64,000 bases of DNA from Bin87 sp965220105 (GTDB lineage: Bacteria > Chloroflexota > Dehalococcoidia > Lucifugimonadales > UBA3495). This document shows positions 24,170 to 33,551 of this stretch, piece by piece. The notes below the pieces were generated by a model. It did no database searches, was not told the DNA's origin, and saw only the letters and a program-made list of their open reading frames with translations. Each line of letters begins with the position of its first letter. Position 1 is the first letter of the stretch. Made by a program: the position numbers and the translations under genes. The DNA lies in contig OZ244811.1 of the NCBI GenBank assembly GCA_965220105.1, forward strand, positions 992,001 to 1,056,000, in the 5' to 3' direction.

Positions 24170-25996
24170 ATGAAACTGGTAAGCGTACAGGTCCAAAACT
24201 ACAAGTGCGTCGAGGATTCTGGTGATTTTTCGATCAACGATCTGACATGCCTTGCTGGCAAGAACGAATCCGGTAAGACCGCATTACTGGAAGCGTTGAG
24301 AAGGCTCAACCCCGTAGAAGGACAAGAGGAAAGTGACTTCAACCCGCTGTTTGAGTACCCGCGGCGCAAGTACCTCCCTCGACAAGAGGTTACCGACCCG
24401 GTGCTGACCACCAAGTGGGAACTGTCCAACGACGACATCGCTGAGGTCGAAAAAAGCATTGGCCAAGGAGCCATAGAAGACCCGATAATTTCCATCCATC
24501 GGGGGTACGACAACCTGACAAAATGGATGATCTCCATCGCTGAAACCGATGTAATCAACCACATGCGTTCAAGTGCCACCGAAGACGAACCGCCTGACCA
24601 GAGCCCGGAGCAAATTGCGGAATCCATTCTCCAAGACCGCCTTCCGACATTCCTCTACTTTCCGAACTACGGAACCCTCCCGGGGAGAGTTTCAGTTGAT
24701 CAGTTCATCACGGGCAACTACAAATCAGATGAAGCTGAACAGTATCGCCACTTTGAAGCGTTGCTGGAGCTTGCAGGAACCAGCGTCATTGACCTGAAGC
24801 AGGCAGCACAATCGGAAGAACTAGTGGCACGACTGGAAGCAGTATCAAACGGGGTGAGCGACAAGGTCTTCGAATACTGGTCTCAAAACAAACACCTGCA
24901 GGTTGAAATTCGGTGCGACCCGGCAAGGCCAAACGACCCCCACCCTTACAATTCAGGGGAAGTCATACAGATACGGATACGCAATGACAGGCACCGTGTC
25001 ACCACGCCATTCGATGCCAGAAGCGCCGGATTCGTTTGGTTCTTCTCATTCCTAGTCTGGTTCTACCGAATGGAAAAAACCCACGGATCTAATTTGGTAA
25101 TCCTACTAGACGAACCTGGGTTGAGTCTGCATGCCACAGCACAAGCCGACCTCCTCCGTTACGTACGCACAGAACTGCTCCCGAAATACCAGGTGATCTA
25201 CACCACGCACTCGCCGTTCATGGTCGACACGGTCGATCTCCTGAACGTAAAGACAGTAGAAGACACTACCGACAGCGGCGGCACGCCACTTGGAACCAAA
25301 GTAGGCGACAAGGCCCTGAGCTCGGATAGTGAAACGCTGTTCCCACTCCGAGCTGCTCTCGGGTACGACATCACTCAGTCCCTATTCATTGGGCAGAATT
25401 GCCTACTAGTCGAGGGCCCGTCAGACTTGGTATATCTCCAATGGGCGTCGCAACAACTGGCTGCAGCGGGTCGAGCTAAACTGGACAGCCGTTGGACAAT
25501 CGTTCCCACAGGTGGCATCAGCAAGTTCGGTACGTTTGCGTCATTGTTCGCTGGGCACCATCTCAATGTCGCCATCTTGACCGATTTCCACCAAGGCGAC
25601 AAGAATAAAGTCAGAGACCTGCGGGAGCACGAATTGTTGGCTTCTAACCGCGTATTCGAGGTAAACACATTTGTCGGGAAGGCCGAAGCAGACACTGAGG
25701 ACCTCATTGGCTGGGGACTATTCCGAAAGGCAGTGAACCGTTGCTACGGTCTCAAAAAAGACAAGAAGCTGCCAAAAAAACAGCCTAACGGATTCGACGA
25801 GAGGGTAGCTGAAACGGCCAAAATGCACTTCCAGACAGTTGCAACTGAAGGTCGTGAGTTTGAGCACCTCAGCCCGGCGGTCTACCTTTTGGAACATACA
25901 AGCAATTTCCAAGGCGATCCCGAAATACAGGTAGCCCTCAATAATTTCGAGAAACTCTTCAAGGAACTAAACAGTGCCATTTCCAGTACCGCGTAG
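24170..25996 (+). CDS. OLD-family ATPase/TOPRIM nuclease
   Basis: The product is 608 residues from ATG at 24170, preceded by GGAG and giving the usual MKLVSVQVQNYKC start; upstream in-frame ATGs are less likely. It has an SMC-like ABC ATPase with Walker A GKNESGKT (about residue 30), signature region, Walker B LLDEPGLSL (about 311) and switch His in TTHSPF. The TOPRIM domain has LLVEGPSDL (about 411) and an LTDFHQGD acidic motif (about 468). OLD proteins are ATP-dependent nucleases used against phage. No UvrD-like partner is adjacent, so it is a stand-alone (class 1) OLD rather than Gabija. Confidence 0.85.
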   Translation: MKLVSVQVQNYKCVEDSGDFSINDLTCLAGKNESGKTALLEALRRLNPVEGQEESDFNPLFEYPRRKYLPRQEVTDPVLTTKWELSNDDIAEVEKSIGQGAIEDPIISIHRGYDNLTKWMISIAETDVINHMRSSATEDEPPDQSPEQIAESILQDRLPTFLYFPNYGTLPGRVSVDQFITGNYKSDEAEQYRHFEALLELAGTSVIDLKQAAQSEELVARLEAVSNGVSDKVFEYWSQNKHLQVEIRCDPARPNDPHPYNSGEVIQIRIRNDRHRVTTPFDARSAGFVWFFSFLVWFYRMEKTHGSNLVILLDEPGLSLHATAQADLLRYVRTELLPKYQVIYTTHSPFMVDTVDLLNVKTVEDTTDSGGTPLGTKVGDKALSSDSETLFPLRAALGYDITQSLFIGQNCLLVEGPSDLVYLQWASQQLAAAGRAKLDSRWTIVPTGGISKFGTFASLFAGHHLNVAILTDFHQGDKNKVRDLREHELLASNRVFEVNTFVGKAEADTEDLIGWGLFRKAVNRCYGLKKDKKLPKKQPNGFDERVAETAKMHFQTVATEGREFEHLSPAVYLLEHTSNFQGDPEIQVALNNFEKLFKELNSAISSTA

Positions 25997-26423
25997 TGAC
26001 CACCAAAAATCTGTCGACATGACACTCCCGGGCTACAGCCAAAGTTGACCGAACGAGAATTTGATGACACCGACTCATAGCTTGCTACGGTCCAGCAATG
26101 CGATAACGAAATTGCCGTCGACGAACGACTGTGAGGTAAACCTTATCGTCTAGAGCCTGTAGATCGGCAAACGTTACCGCTTCAAGTGCGCGGAAGTCAC
26201 CGAACTGGAACCCTAGTGGAGGGACCAGAAGAAGTTCCGCCTGCAGAGTATAGAAACCACCGGAATTGCCGGTAAACGGCCCTGGACGCCCTCAATAACA
26301 AAAGAGCAGGAAAAGTACTCCAGAGTAGCCCTCAAACGAACTGGGGGCTGTCTACGGCGGAAACTGAGCCTTTCTGTGGTGCCGCACGACACGACCGACA
26401 GCAGGGCAAAAACGACCCACGAT

Positions 26424-26450
26424 GGGCGGCTCAATCGAGCCGCCCTTTTT
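26424..26450 (+). terminator. Terminator inside the duplicated cassette, copy 2
   Basis: A perfect 9-bp stem GGGCGGCTC/GAGCCGCCC (loop AATC) is followed by TTTTT. It lies in the repeated cassette also present at 20757-20830. The stretch 25997-26400 shows no gene I can support. Confidence 0.8.
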
Positions 26451-26605
26451 GCTGCCCCAAGAGGACGGCACAGTAGGCCAAACAGCCCGCCAGAGCACGT
26501 TGCCGACCAGCTTTGCACGCCAAGGGCCCAGAGGGCGCGACAGCGCCGCCCTGAACGCACCCACCAACACGAAAAAGACGAACTCCAGCAGCACCGGAGA
26601 CCCCC

Positions 26606-27179
26606 ATGCCGAACACAACACGAGGCGTCGGACTGTTCACCGCCGAAAATGTCGTGGCAGTAATTAGAGCAATCCCCGAAAGCGACGGCACGTACCGAGA
26701 CGTCGCCCGTAAGGCACAGCAGTACGGCGGCACCGTCCACTACAACACCATTTCGAACTGGGTCAGGCACGGCCGGGCTGATGTAGTAGCCGGAAAACCG
26801 TCAACCGCCTACGCCAGATTCACCAAACGGTACCGAGAACTAATCGACGAGCACTGCGGACCAGACACCAACCGGAACAGCGAATTCGACCGGGCACTCG
26901 AGATCCTAAACTAAAGCCAAGGTGGGATGTACATTTAAGTGGCGATGATGATCAGCTGGGTTAAGCCCGTGAATCCCTCTCATCCGTACTTGGAAAACGA
27001 CCCGGCTCCGTCGTTTGACCCCCACCATCTGCGCATTTCACCTTGGCTTCAGTTTAGAAAGGACCTGCGAGTGCGGCAACGACAAGATGCTGCTGGAAGA
27101 CGGAACGGTCGCCGAACAATGCCGGGATTGTCAGGACCTTGACGGCACATCGCGCCGCAGGCGACGCTGGACGGCATGA
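26606..27179 (+). pseudogene. Small DNA-binding protein gene interrupted by a MITE
   Basis: The first part (26606-26908) encodes a helical protein with TAENVVAVIRAIPESDG and YNTISNWVRHGRADVVAG, a helix-turn-helix like those of terminase small subunits or phage regulators. The frame stops inside the MITE. Joining across one TA gives EILERTCECGNDKMLLEDGT, then EQCRDCQDL and a basic tail (RRRRRWTA), ending at 27177-27179. The rebuilt 141-residue protein has an HTH followed by a CxC...CxxC zinc finger. As it stands the product is a 102-residue protein lacking the zinc finger. Confidence 0.7.
26907..27056 (+). mobile_element. 150-bp MITE with TA target duplication, copy 2
   Basis: It has the same ends and interior as copies 1 and 3 (AACTAAAGCCAAGGTG at the left end; one mismatch in the right end, GGCTTCAGTT). 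Excision with one TA restores the host reading frame exactly. The 280 bp after 27179 hold no supportable gene. Confidence 0.85.
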
Positions 27180-27459
27180 GGTGTCAGGCCGACCAAGAGG
27201 GCACCGCGGCACTGTCGGATAGCTGAAAGCCGTCAGCAACGCAATGTAGGCGCCACCCGCCATGCCAAGACCGACCACGCCGTTGGGTCACCACTATCCA
27301 TCAAGCACTTTTATTAGGTAGTTCCGGTAGATTATGGTTGTTGACTGACGACCGTGCGTGTCGGACGCACCGGTAGTGATTGCTGCCGGCAGTCAAGACG
27401 GTACGACCCGTAGATGCTTTATGGGATTGAAACTCACAAACCGGATCACCGGCCCCGGC

Positions 27460-28737
27460 TTACAGGGCCCCTGAACAAGCCCGTTCAATCCGGTCGCGGT
27501 TCTCGACCTGATGCTGGATCACCCTCGTGTCCACCACGAACCGACCAGCTATCTCGCCGACATCGTAACCTTCCTCGTGCATCCCCCACACCGCCTCCAC
27601 AGGAGCCAAAAACTCAGCCGCGAAAGCGCGGCCCGCCGCCTGCCGCTCCGCTCCATGCAGGCGATTAATCACCGAAGGTCCATCCTCCAAGAAACAGACC
27701 GCGTCGCCAATGGCCCGAGCCAAGTTGAAATTCTCGAACGACGGAGGCCCGTAGCGAGACTTTCGCAGATGGACGTGTACGTCCACACCGCGCGACACGA
27801 CGCCTTCTACTCCCGACAAACCCTCTGACCGTTCGAAAGACGCATTCCCCAGCATCCCTGCTATGCTGCACACCGAATCAAACTGGTAATCCTTATTGAC
27901 GCCAATAGTCTGGCGGAAACCCCGCGCCAGTCGGTATGCCGGCCCCCAAAAGCCCTCACCGTTTCTGCGTTCCCGCAGCCCGCAGTCGACCTCTGACGCA
28001 GCACCACGAAGCTCGGGTAGCCGAGAGCGCGGCCCCACCTCCCGAGTCGCCTCGACCACCGAGGCCAGCGCTCCGTAGCGCCTCTCCAGCCTGATGGAGT
28101 TCACACCGGCCAGAAATTCGGTGAGTGGGGCACCGGACAGCACCCCGCCAGCCCGCATGATGAAATCCGCATCTTCGCCGGCGATGGCGTAGGGATCCAG
28201 CCCCAGAGCCCCGGCAGCCTCGCAGAAGGCGTTCTCATCGGGATCCCGGCGAGATTCCGCGACCCGTTTCCACCGCAACTGAACCTCGCTCCCCTCAATA
28301 TCTTTCCCAGACAACCGGTTAACCACGTTCTGGACAAATCCAGTCAACTCCCTCTCGGCTTCGTCACGCGAAATTGTCTCGGCATCGACCCGCCAGAACC
28401 GCACGCCTGGATTCTCACAACTCATCTGCTCGCCCGAAACCTCGAATGTCGAACCATTGCACCCAAAACTGAGACAGGGCAGGATGAAACCGGTTCCGTA
28501 AGGCCAGATGGGACGCTGGCAGTCCCGCCCACCAAAGATGTTCCACCAATCCGTCGCTATTCCCTCGGCCAGATGTACGGCAGGAACAACGATGGACTCG
28601 TACGACTCCCGACCAACTTCGTCCTTGTGTGAACACGCATTCGTGTCTCCAACCACAATGCGCAAGTCACACATGGTGGCCCGCTCTTCAGCAGAAACGT
28701 TGGGCGCACCGTCAATCCATTCGACCAAAAACTGCAT
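27460..28737 (-). CDS. IrrE/ImmA-like protein with a degenerate metallopeptidase site
   Basis: The product is 425 residues from ATG at 28737 (MQFLVEWIDGAPNVS), preceded by GAGAGGTACAGGA and overlapping the upstream gene by 26 bp. The C-terminal third has the IrrE/ImmA layout: FNLARAIGDAVCFLED where the family has a HExxH helix, then GAERQAAGRAFAAEFLAPVE and GEIAGRFVVDTRVIQHQVEN. The HExxH His and Glu are replaced (ARAIGD), so peptidase activity is probably lost. The N-terminal 230 residues are not recognised. It may be a sensor or antitoxin derived from a peptidase. Confidence 0.6.
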   Translation of the reverse strand: MQFLVEWIDGAPNVSAEERATMCDLRIVVGDTNACSHKDEVGRESYESIVVPAVHLAEGIATDWWNIFGGRDCQRPIWPYGTGFILPCLSFGCNGSTFEVSGEQMSCENPGVRFWRVDAETISRDEAERELTGFVQNVVNRLSGKDIEGSEVQLRWKRVAESRRDPDENAFCEAAGALGLDPYAIAGEDADFIMRAGGVLSGAPLTEFLAGVNSIRLERRYGALASVVEATREVGPRSRLPELRGAASEVDCGLRERRNGEGFWGPAYRLARGFRQTIGVNKDYQFDSVCSIAGMLGNASFERSEGLSGVEGVVSRGVDVHVHLRKSRYGPPSFENFNLARAIGDAVCFLEDGPSVINRLHGAERQAAGRAFAAEFLAPVEAVWGMHEEGYDVGEIAGRFVVDTRVIQHQVENRDRIERACSGAL

Positions 28738-29419
28738 TCCTGTACCTCTCACAGATCGGCCAACCCTTGTACTCCCCGGGACCGGCGTTGACCAAGAGAC
28801 CCATCCAGATCTGCCCGTCAGCTTCGTACCACACCTTCTTCGGAAAATCACGATCAGACTCGTAGAATCTGCACTGGCCCAACAGGATCGCAGCACGAAC
28901 CCACTCGGTGGCCATAGCACGGTCAGCTTTTCTAGTCAGCCGGCAAATCGTCGTGGTTTCCTTCCCAGGCCTTCCAACGCGGCCACCAGGCAACTGACGC
29001 CCCATCGGTAACCCGCCCCACCACCGCTCAAGCTTGTGCTCCGGACTGCCGACATACTCGGCACGTTCGGACAACTCCGTCAATTCGGCTGGCGTACGCT
29101 GCCTGATACCAACCTGATTGGGCTGACGCAAAGCAAACTCCGGTAAGATCACACCACATCGCAAGGCGGTAATCACGTCCGTTGCTGCCACCAGCCACGA
29201 GGCACCATTTTCAAACCCACCGGTGCACCGGGTTGACCGTATGGAGCGCCAACACCTGGAGAGGTCGCCCACTCTGCCGGGACGTTCACGCAGAGAAATT
29301 TCACGCGGGATCCGCTCTCGTCTCCACTGCGGACCCAACAGCAACCGCTGATAACAGAAGACGGCCGACAATCCATGTAGCTCCATTCGAGTGTACGACG
29401 GAAACGTCGTTTCCAACAC
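28712..29419 (-). CDS. Hypothetical protein coupled to the IrrE-like gene
   Basis: The product is 235 residues, ending GPGEYKGWPICERYRNAVFG with its stop 26 bp inside the next gene, which implies translational coupling. It is basic in the N-terminal half and contains many Arg and Trp; no motif is recognised. An earlier start is possible but not supported by a ribosome binding site. It is probably the partner of the IrrE-like protein, like other two-gene modules with this domain. Confidence 0.5.
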   Translation of the reverse strand: MLETTFPSYTRMELHGLSAVFCYQRLLLGPQWRRERIPREISLRERPGRVGDLSRCWRSIRSTRCTGGFENGASWLVAATDVITALRCGVILPEFALRQPNQVGIRQRTPAELTELSERAEYVGSPEHKLERWWGGLPMGRQLPGGRVGRPGKETTTICRLTRKADRAMATEWVRAAILLGQCRFYESDRDFPKKVWYEADGQIWMGLLVNAGPGEYKGWPICERYRNAVFGRMD

Positions 29420-29787
29420 TCCGTCCCTCGGGTTATTCCGGGGAACAAAAATCGCGCAGTCGGCCTTGAGGCTGTACGAACGGAAAAAGCCGCCAACCCC
29501 GTTGAGCCTCCGCGCAGTTGGAATGCAAGTTTACATCCACCGATACCGCACGTAAAGCCAGCGAGCGTCAAGATTGGCGGAATCACCGCTCGCACGAGCA
29601 GTAGGACAACCGGCAGACGGACGAAGCCGAGGAGCCCACCACAACATCTGGCTGGCGCCGGACACTACTTAGCGAAAATCCGTACTCCGCATCCGCCGCC
29701 GTTTACACGGAATGGTGATTAAACCACCGAGCCAACCCGATACCCATGGCATTACCGCACCATTCCAAATAGACCAATCATCGGCCA

Positions 29788-29815
29788 AGCAAACCCCGTA
29801 AAACCGGGGATATCC
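29788..29815 (+). repeat. Isolated CRISPR-like repeat
   Basis: GCAAACCCCGTAAAACC then GGGGATATCC keeps the CCCC/GGGG stem and an ATATCC tail also seen in the repeat at 30215. It stands about 110 bp before element copy D. No spacer array surrounds it. Confidence 0.4.
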
Positions 29816-29926
29816 CAAAGTGTCGAAGCGTTCCCCAGACCATTGACACCATCCCCGTCGACAAGAGGAACTCACCATCAGCCGGCGTACAAAAGCACGC
29901 CAACAGCAACCGGCCGCACCAACGCC

Positions 29927-30056
29927 CAAAATTCACTATCCGATCGTGCTGAGAAATCGCGATAGAGGACACAAACACGAGCTGTGACGGCGGTTTTGCC
30001 ACATGGACGACTCAGAAGTCATCCGAGGCCCAAAACCGGCCTGAGAGATCGTTTAC
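29927..30056 (+). ncRNA. Conserved structured element, copy D
   Basis: CACTATCCGATCGTGCTGAG through CTGAGAGATCG. The long pairing is kept as AAATCGC/GCGGTTT with one G-U. The mid hairpin GGAC-GACT-CAGA-AGTC-A-TCC and the GGCC-CAAAACC-GGCC hairpin are intact. GTGCT in place of GTCCT weakens the first pair. It lies between two stray CRISPR repeats. Confidence 0.5.
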
Positions 30057-30214
30057 ACCGGTTACGAACCGCACACGTTGTAGTCCCACATCGAGTCGAT
30101 AGCCCGACATCCACCAGAAGCGGCTCTGGAGCGAAGAGAAGAAAGAGCAGGACATTGCCAGCACAGAGGACATCGCCGGTATTCCAGATCCGGTACCCTC
30201 AAACCCAAGACGTA

Positions 30215-30242
30215 ATTTCGCCCCGCGCACGCAGGGATATCC
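30215..30242 (+). repeat. Isolated CRISPR-like repeat before the 621-residue gene
   Basis: ATTTCGCCCCGCGCACG then CAGGGATATCC is close to the classical I-E repeat core (CCCCGCGCACGCGGGG). No second repeat is found at the expected 61-bp spacing, so it is a solo unit. Confidence 0.5.
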
Positions 30243-30322
30243 AATCAAAATCCGCTGATATAAAATGCTCCGAGCACGTCGAGTCCGCCGAACCCTTCGC
30301 AATTTCCGCAGGCTTAAAAAGC

Positions 30323-32188
30323 ATGAAGACCACAAAGCAACGACGGGACCCCTCCGCGAAGAAAGCCCTCAGAGCCGCGCACCGACACATCAAGAGCCTT
30401 ATCGACCCACCGGCGCAGGAGCACCTCGGAACCATCCCAGCCTCCGAGGTCATCCAAGAGTGGCAACAGGCCAACAACATCCCCCAACCGGACTCAACCA
30501 AAGCCGTCGAGTCCAAGAGCGGCATAACCTTCGCCCAGTACCGCGCCAGACGCCGGAAAAGCGACGAACAGATCCTTAACCAAATCTACAAGCGACACGT
30601 CCAGCGATGGCTAACCGACTGGATCCCAGAGCATCACGCCGAGCTGACTTCCATCGAAGGACAGTACCCGATGGGACTCCAACACCCCAGCATCCTCAGC
30701 TTTTCCCATGACGCGTGCAAACGCGCCACCCACCGCATCATCAACGCCTTCCCGCACCTCTTCGAAGGCAGCCCAGCGACGGACCCAGCGACAGTGGAAC
30801 TCGTACACCGTATGGCCATCCAAGCGCAACACTCACCACGGAACTCGTCCGAGCACGTCCAAGTGCGATATTACCGCGCCGTCGCGCAGGCTCAGCAAGC
30901 ACTGCAACACTTCGCAGACCACCAACCGGCCGTCGCCATCTGGTACGGCGCCGTCATCCGTCGCCAGCCGGACGTCCACCTGCCCGACGACCGAGAGACC
31001 CTTCTGCTCAGAGCCTGCCACCACTCCAGCCTCTCGCCACACGAGTGGGACATCATCAGCGAATTCAACCCCGACCTCATCGCATCCACCATGCGGAAAA
31101 ACCCACCCCAAGCTGCGGCCATCGCCTGGGCAATCCTCGCCGACCTCTCCCAGCCGCCCCCAATCGAGGCCATCAACACCGCAGCCAAGCAGCTCGCCAA
31201 GCTTCCCGACCAGCCGCCCCTGCGTACATTCCAACCCGTCATACGCTCCTTCTACATCCACTGCACCCAGCATATCCATGACGGACTCGAACAAACACCC
31301 TTCCTCGCGCATCAACTCATCCGCGAGGTGCGGCACCGGAGCCTTGCCGCAGAAGCCCCACATCTGCTCACCGCGATACTCGAAGCCGCGCAACATATCC
31401 TTGCCAACTCAAAGCAATCCGCCGTCCCGCACATGACGTGGGAAGAATGGCTCCACCACGCCGGCCTACCCCAGCAACAACCCGCCGCATCCAGTACACA
31501 CGGAGAGCCAACCCACCAGACCACAGAACTACTTTCGATACCGCCCCTCGACCCAGACGAATTGAGAGAACGAACCGCGCTAACACCGCCCAAAACTCCA
31601 ACCGACGCTTGGCCGCCGGTGCCAGCCAACGCCGGCGATACTCATCTGTACGGCAACGCCGCTCAACTTAAAAGACGCGGCTGGACGGACAAACTGATCA
31701 ACGACCTGCTCGGAGCGCCGGACCGAACCGCACCCAACCCGGTATACCGCAGCACCGCCAGAATGCGACTGTACCAACGACAGCGCGTCGAAGCCGCCGA
31801 GCAGCACCCTACGTTCATCCAACACCTCAATAAATCCGCTAACCGCCGACGCACCGCCGCCAAAGCGTCACAACACCGCCGCAACGACACCATCAGATGG
31901 GCCGCCGAAACCCCGATCCACTGGGTCTGCCCCACCCAATCGTTTGACGAACTCCGCGCCGCATCCCGCATCAACTCAGACCACTATGACGCAGACCAGC
32001 AGTGCATAGACTTCGTCATCAACCACTGCTCGGACTTCCAAGCCGCCGCCGCACAAGCCCACGGCATGACCGGCAAAAGCCAAGCCACCGCCGTGCTAAT
32101 CACCAGAATCTGCAACGAGCTCTCCCGACACTGGCCCCAACTCCGCAACGCCTGCGAACGCAGAACCATAGATGACCTCTCAGAATGA
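30323..32188 (+). CDS. Large hypothetical protein with RGWT...YRS motif
   Basis: The product is 621 residues from ATG at 30323 (MKTTKQRRDPSAKKALRAAH); the open frame extends upstream only through the RNA element and repeat. It is alpha-rich and soluble, with no enzyme motif. Near residue 470 it has LKRRGWTDKLINDLLG, PDRTAPNPVYRS and MRLYQRQRVEAAE. This module is seen in many uncharacterised bacterial proteins, possibly nucleic-acid binding. It is preceded by a solo CRISPR repeat and element copy D. The function is unknown. Confidence 0.6.
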   Translation: MKTTKQRRDPSAKKALRAAHRHIKSLIDPPAQEHLGTIPASEVIQEWQQANNIPQPDSTKAVESKSGITFAQYRARRRKSDEQILNQIYKRHVQRWLTDWIPEHHAELTSIEGQYPMGLQHPSILSFSHDACKRATHRIINAFPHLFEGSPATDPATVELVHRMAIQAQHSPRNSSEHVQVRYYRAVAQAQQALQHFADHQPAVAIWYGAVIRRQPDVHLPDDRETLLLRACHHSSLSPHEWDIISEFNPDLIASTMRKNPPQAAAIAWAILADLSQPPPIEAINTAAKQLAKLPDQPPLRTFQPVIRSFYIHCTQHIHDGLEQTPFLAHQLIREVRHRSLAAEAPHLLTAILEAAQHILANSKQSAVPHMTWEEWLHHAGLPQQQPAASSTHGEPTHQTTELLSIPPLDPDELRERTALTPPKTPTDAWPPVPANAGDTHLYGNAAQLKRRGWTDKLINDLLGAPDRTAPNPVYRSTARMRLYQRQRVEAAEQHPTFIQHLNKSANRRRTAAKASQHRRNDTIRWAAETPIHWVCPTQSFDELRAASRINSDHYDADQQCIDFVINHCSDFQAAAAQAHGMTGKSQATAVLITRICNELSRHWPQLRNACERRTIDDLSE

Positions 32189-32400
32189 ATCATCAGCCTG
32201 CAGGGCTAAACGAGTACCCCAGCGAAGATCAGACATCAATCACCCTTACCAAGCTCGCCAAAGGGCAGACCTTCAAGGTCAAGGCACGAACCCGGTACAC
32301 GAGCGGCAGAAAGAACAACCGCGCCTGGAGCAGTCCCCAAACGAGCCACGTTACCGCACGGGTCAAGAACGACCCACCGACGGCAACCATAACAGCGTGA
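32185..32400 (+). pseudogene. Fibronectin type III domain fragment
   Basis: 71 codons starting in the stop region of the previous gene encode TSITLTKLAKGQTFKVKART, RAWSSPQTSHVTARV, the second half of an FN3 domain like those of the S8 protease and the right-end surface proteins. There is no signal peptide and no first half, so it is a tail fragment. The remaining 32401-33045 holds no gene I can support; a CGCTTAACGGC/GCCGTTAAACG hairpin lies at 32531-32564. Confidence 0.5.
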
Positions 32401-33045
32401 CCATCAGATGGACCGACCCAGACCACGTCAGCAGAACCACCACCGGGAACCGAACTCCAGCCAAATAGAGCAAAGCACGCCAAGAGCAGGAGCACCGGAA
32501 GATGGACAATTCAATAGCTAATCCTTCCGTCGCTTAACGGCGAGTGTGTGGCTGCCGTTAAACGCGGATGCCAGTGGTGGGATCAGACACCCCGCGCACA
32601 CGTGCAATAGGTAGTACGTTCCAGTTCACCTTCATCCTCCCCAAGCCGGCCAACTCCAGCAACACGCGTCCCAAAAACCGCAAAGCCGTCAAGCCCAGAC
32701 ACAAAACACACGCGGACTCCGCCAATTGCGAGACCGCCGCCAATGCTGCCGGACCACGCCTCGCTGAAAAGCAGACGCGGGAACCCATCCAGCATACGCC
32801 ACCGAGAACCGCCAGCGGCCGAAGGAACTCAACCTCAACAACAACTGCCGCCAACGAACCATGCCCGGCCAGCTACCCCGCGCCAACTGCTTGAAGAAAC
32901 ACCGCCCCGCCTGCCGAGACGCATCTCCTGACATCAAACGAGGAGATTTCGCTAATCAGACTCGGACATCACCAAGGAAGCACCGGCAAGATTGTCCGAA
33001 TAGGTTTGAGACGCTAACCTGTAATCGTAGTAGGAGAAACGGCAA

Positions 33046-33405
33046 ATGACGACACAACAGTATCAACAAGCCAGCGAGCAGTTCCTGGCACAGGCCAGAA
33101 CGGAGCTGGCCGACGGCGATCTCCCACAAGCATCTGAGAAAGGCTGGGGAGCCACGGTCCAAATCCTCAAGGCGGTCGCCGAACAGCGCGGTTGGGAACA
33201 CAGTCGCCACCGACACCACCTCGTCACAGCAAACCGGCTCCGCTCGGAAACCGGGGACGGTGACATCCGCCGCCTTTTCGCCGTGGCCAGCGACCTCCAC
33301 GAGAACTTCTACGAGAACCACTTAGACGCCGCTGCAGTGGCCGAAAGCCTCGACGACGTGACGGCCTTGGTGGCCAAGCTGACACCCCTGCTGAACCAGA
33401 CGTAG
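33046..33405 (+). CDS. PaREP1/HEPN-like small protein
   Basis: This is a 119-residue helical protein: MTTQQYQQASEQFLAQARTE, then QASEKGWGATVQILKAVAEQ, RGWEHSRHRHH and LHENFYENHLD. The pattern A-x-EKxWxA...ILKAVAEQRGWxH is typical of PaREP1-type HEPN domains. GGAG ten bases upstream supports the start. It precedes a Uma2 gene by 150 bp. It is a paralogue of the pair at 13835-14916. HEPN proteins of this size may be toxins or RNA-binding; no partner is coupled here. Confidence 0.65.
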   Translation: MTTQQYQQASEQFLAQARTELADGDLPQASEKGWGATVQILKAVAEQRGWEHSRHRHHLVTANRLRSETGDGDIRRLFAVASDLHENFYENHLDAAAVAESLDDVTALVAKLTPLLNQT

Positions 33406-33423
33406 TCTCGGCCAATCTGCTTC

Positions 33424-33443
33424 GACGAGTAGCGAAATCGCCT
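33424..33443 (+). repeat. Short conserved 3'-flank repeat of HEPN-like genes, copy 2
   Basis: GACGAGTAGCGAAATCGCCT is identical to 14955-14974, 19 bp after the HEPN stop; about 15 further upstream bases (GGCCAA-C) also match. Confidence 0.5.
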
Positions 33444-33551
33444 CACCAAACGGTGTAATGCCCCAGCCCAAACCGCAAAGGGTATAATCCAACCCAACGC
33501 CCGACGCGTCGCCAACCAGCCGCGCATACACCACACCCGGCGAGGATCACC

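Noticed and set aside
24170..25996. Gabija GajA
   Set aside because: No UvrD-like GajB gene follows; it fits a single-gene OLD better.
32568..32894. 108-codon frame in the gap after the FN3 fragment
   Set aside because: Low-complexity composition, no ribosome binding site and no recognisable motif.
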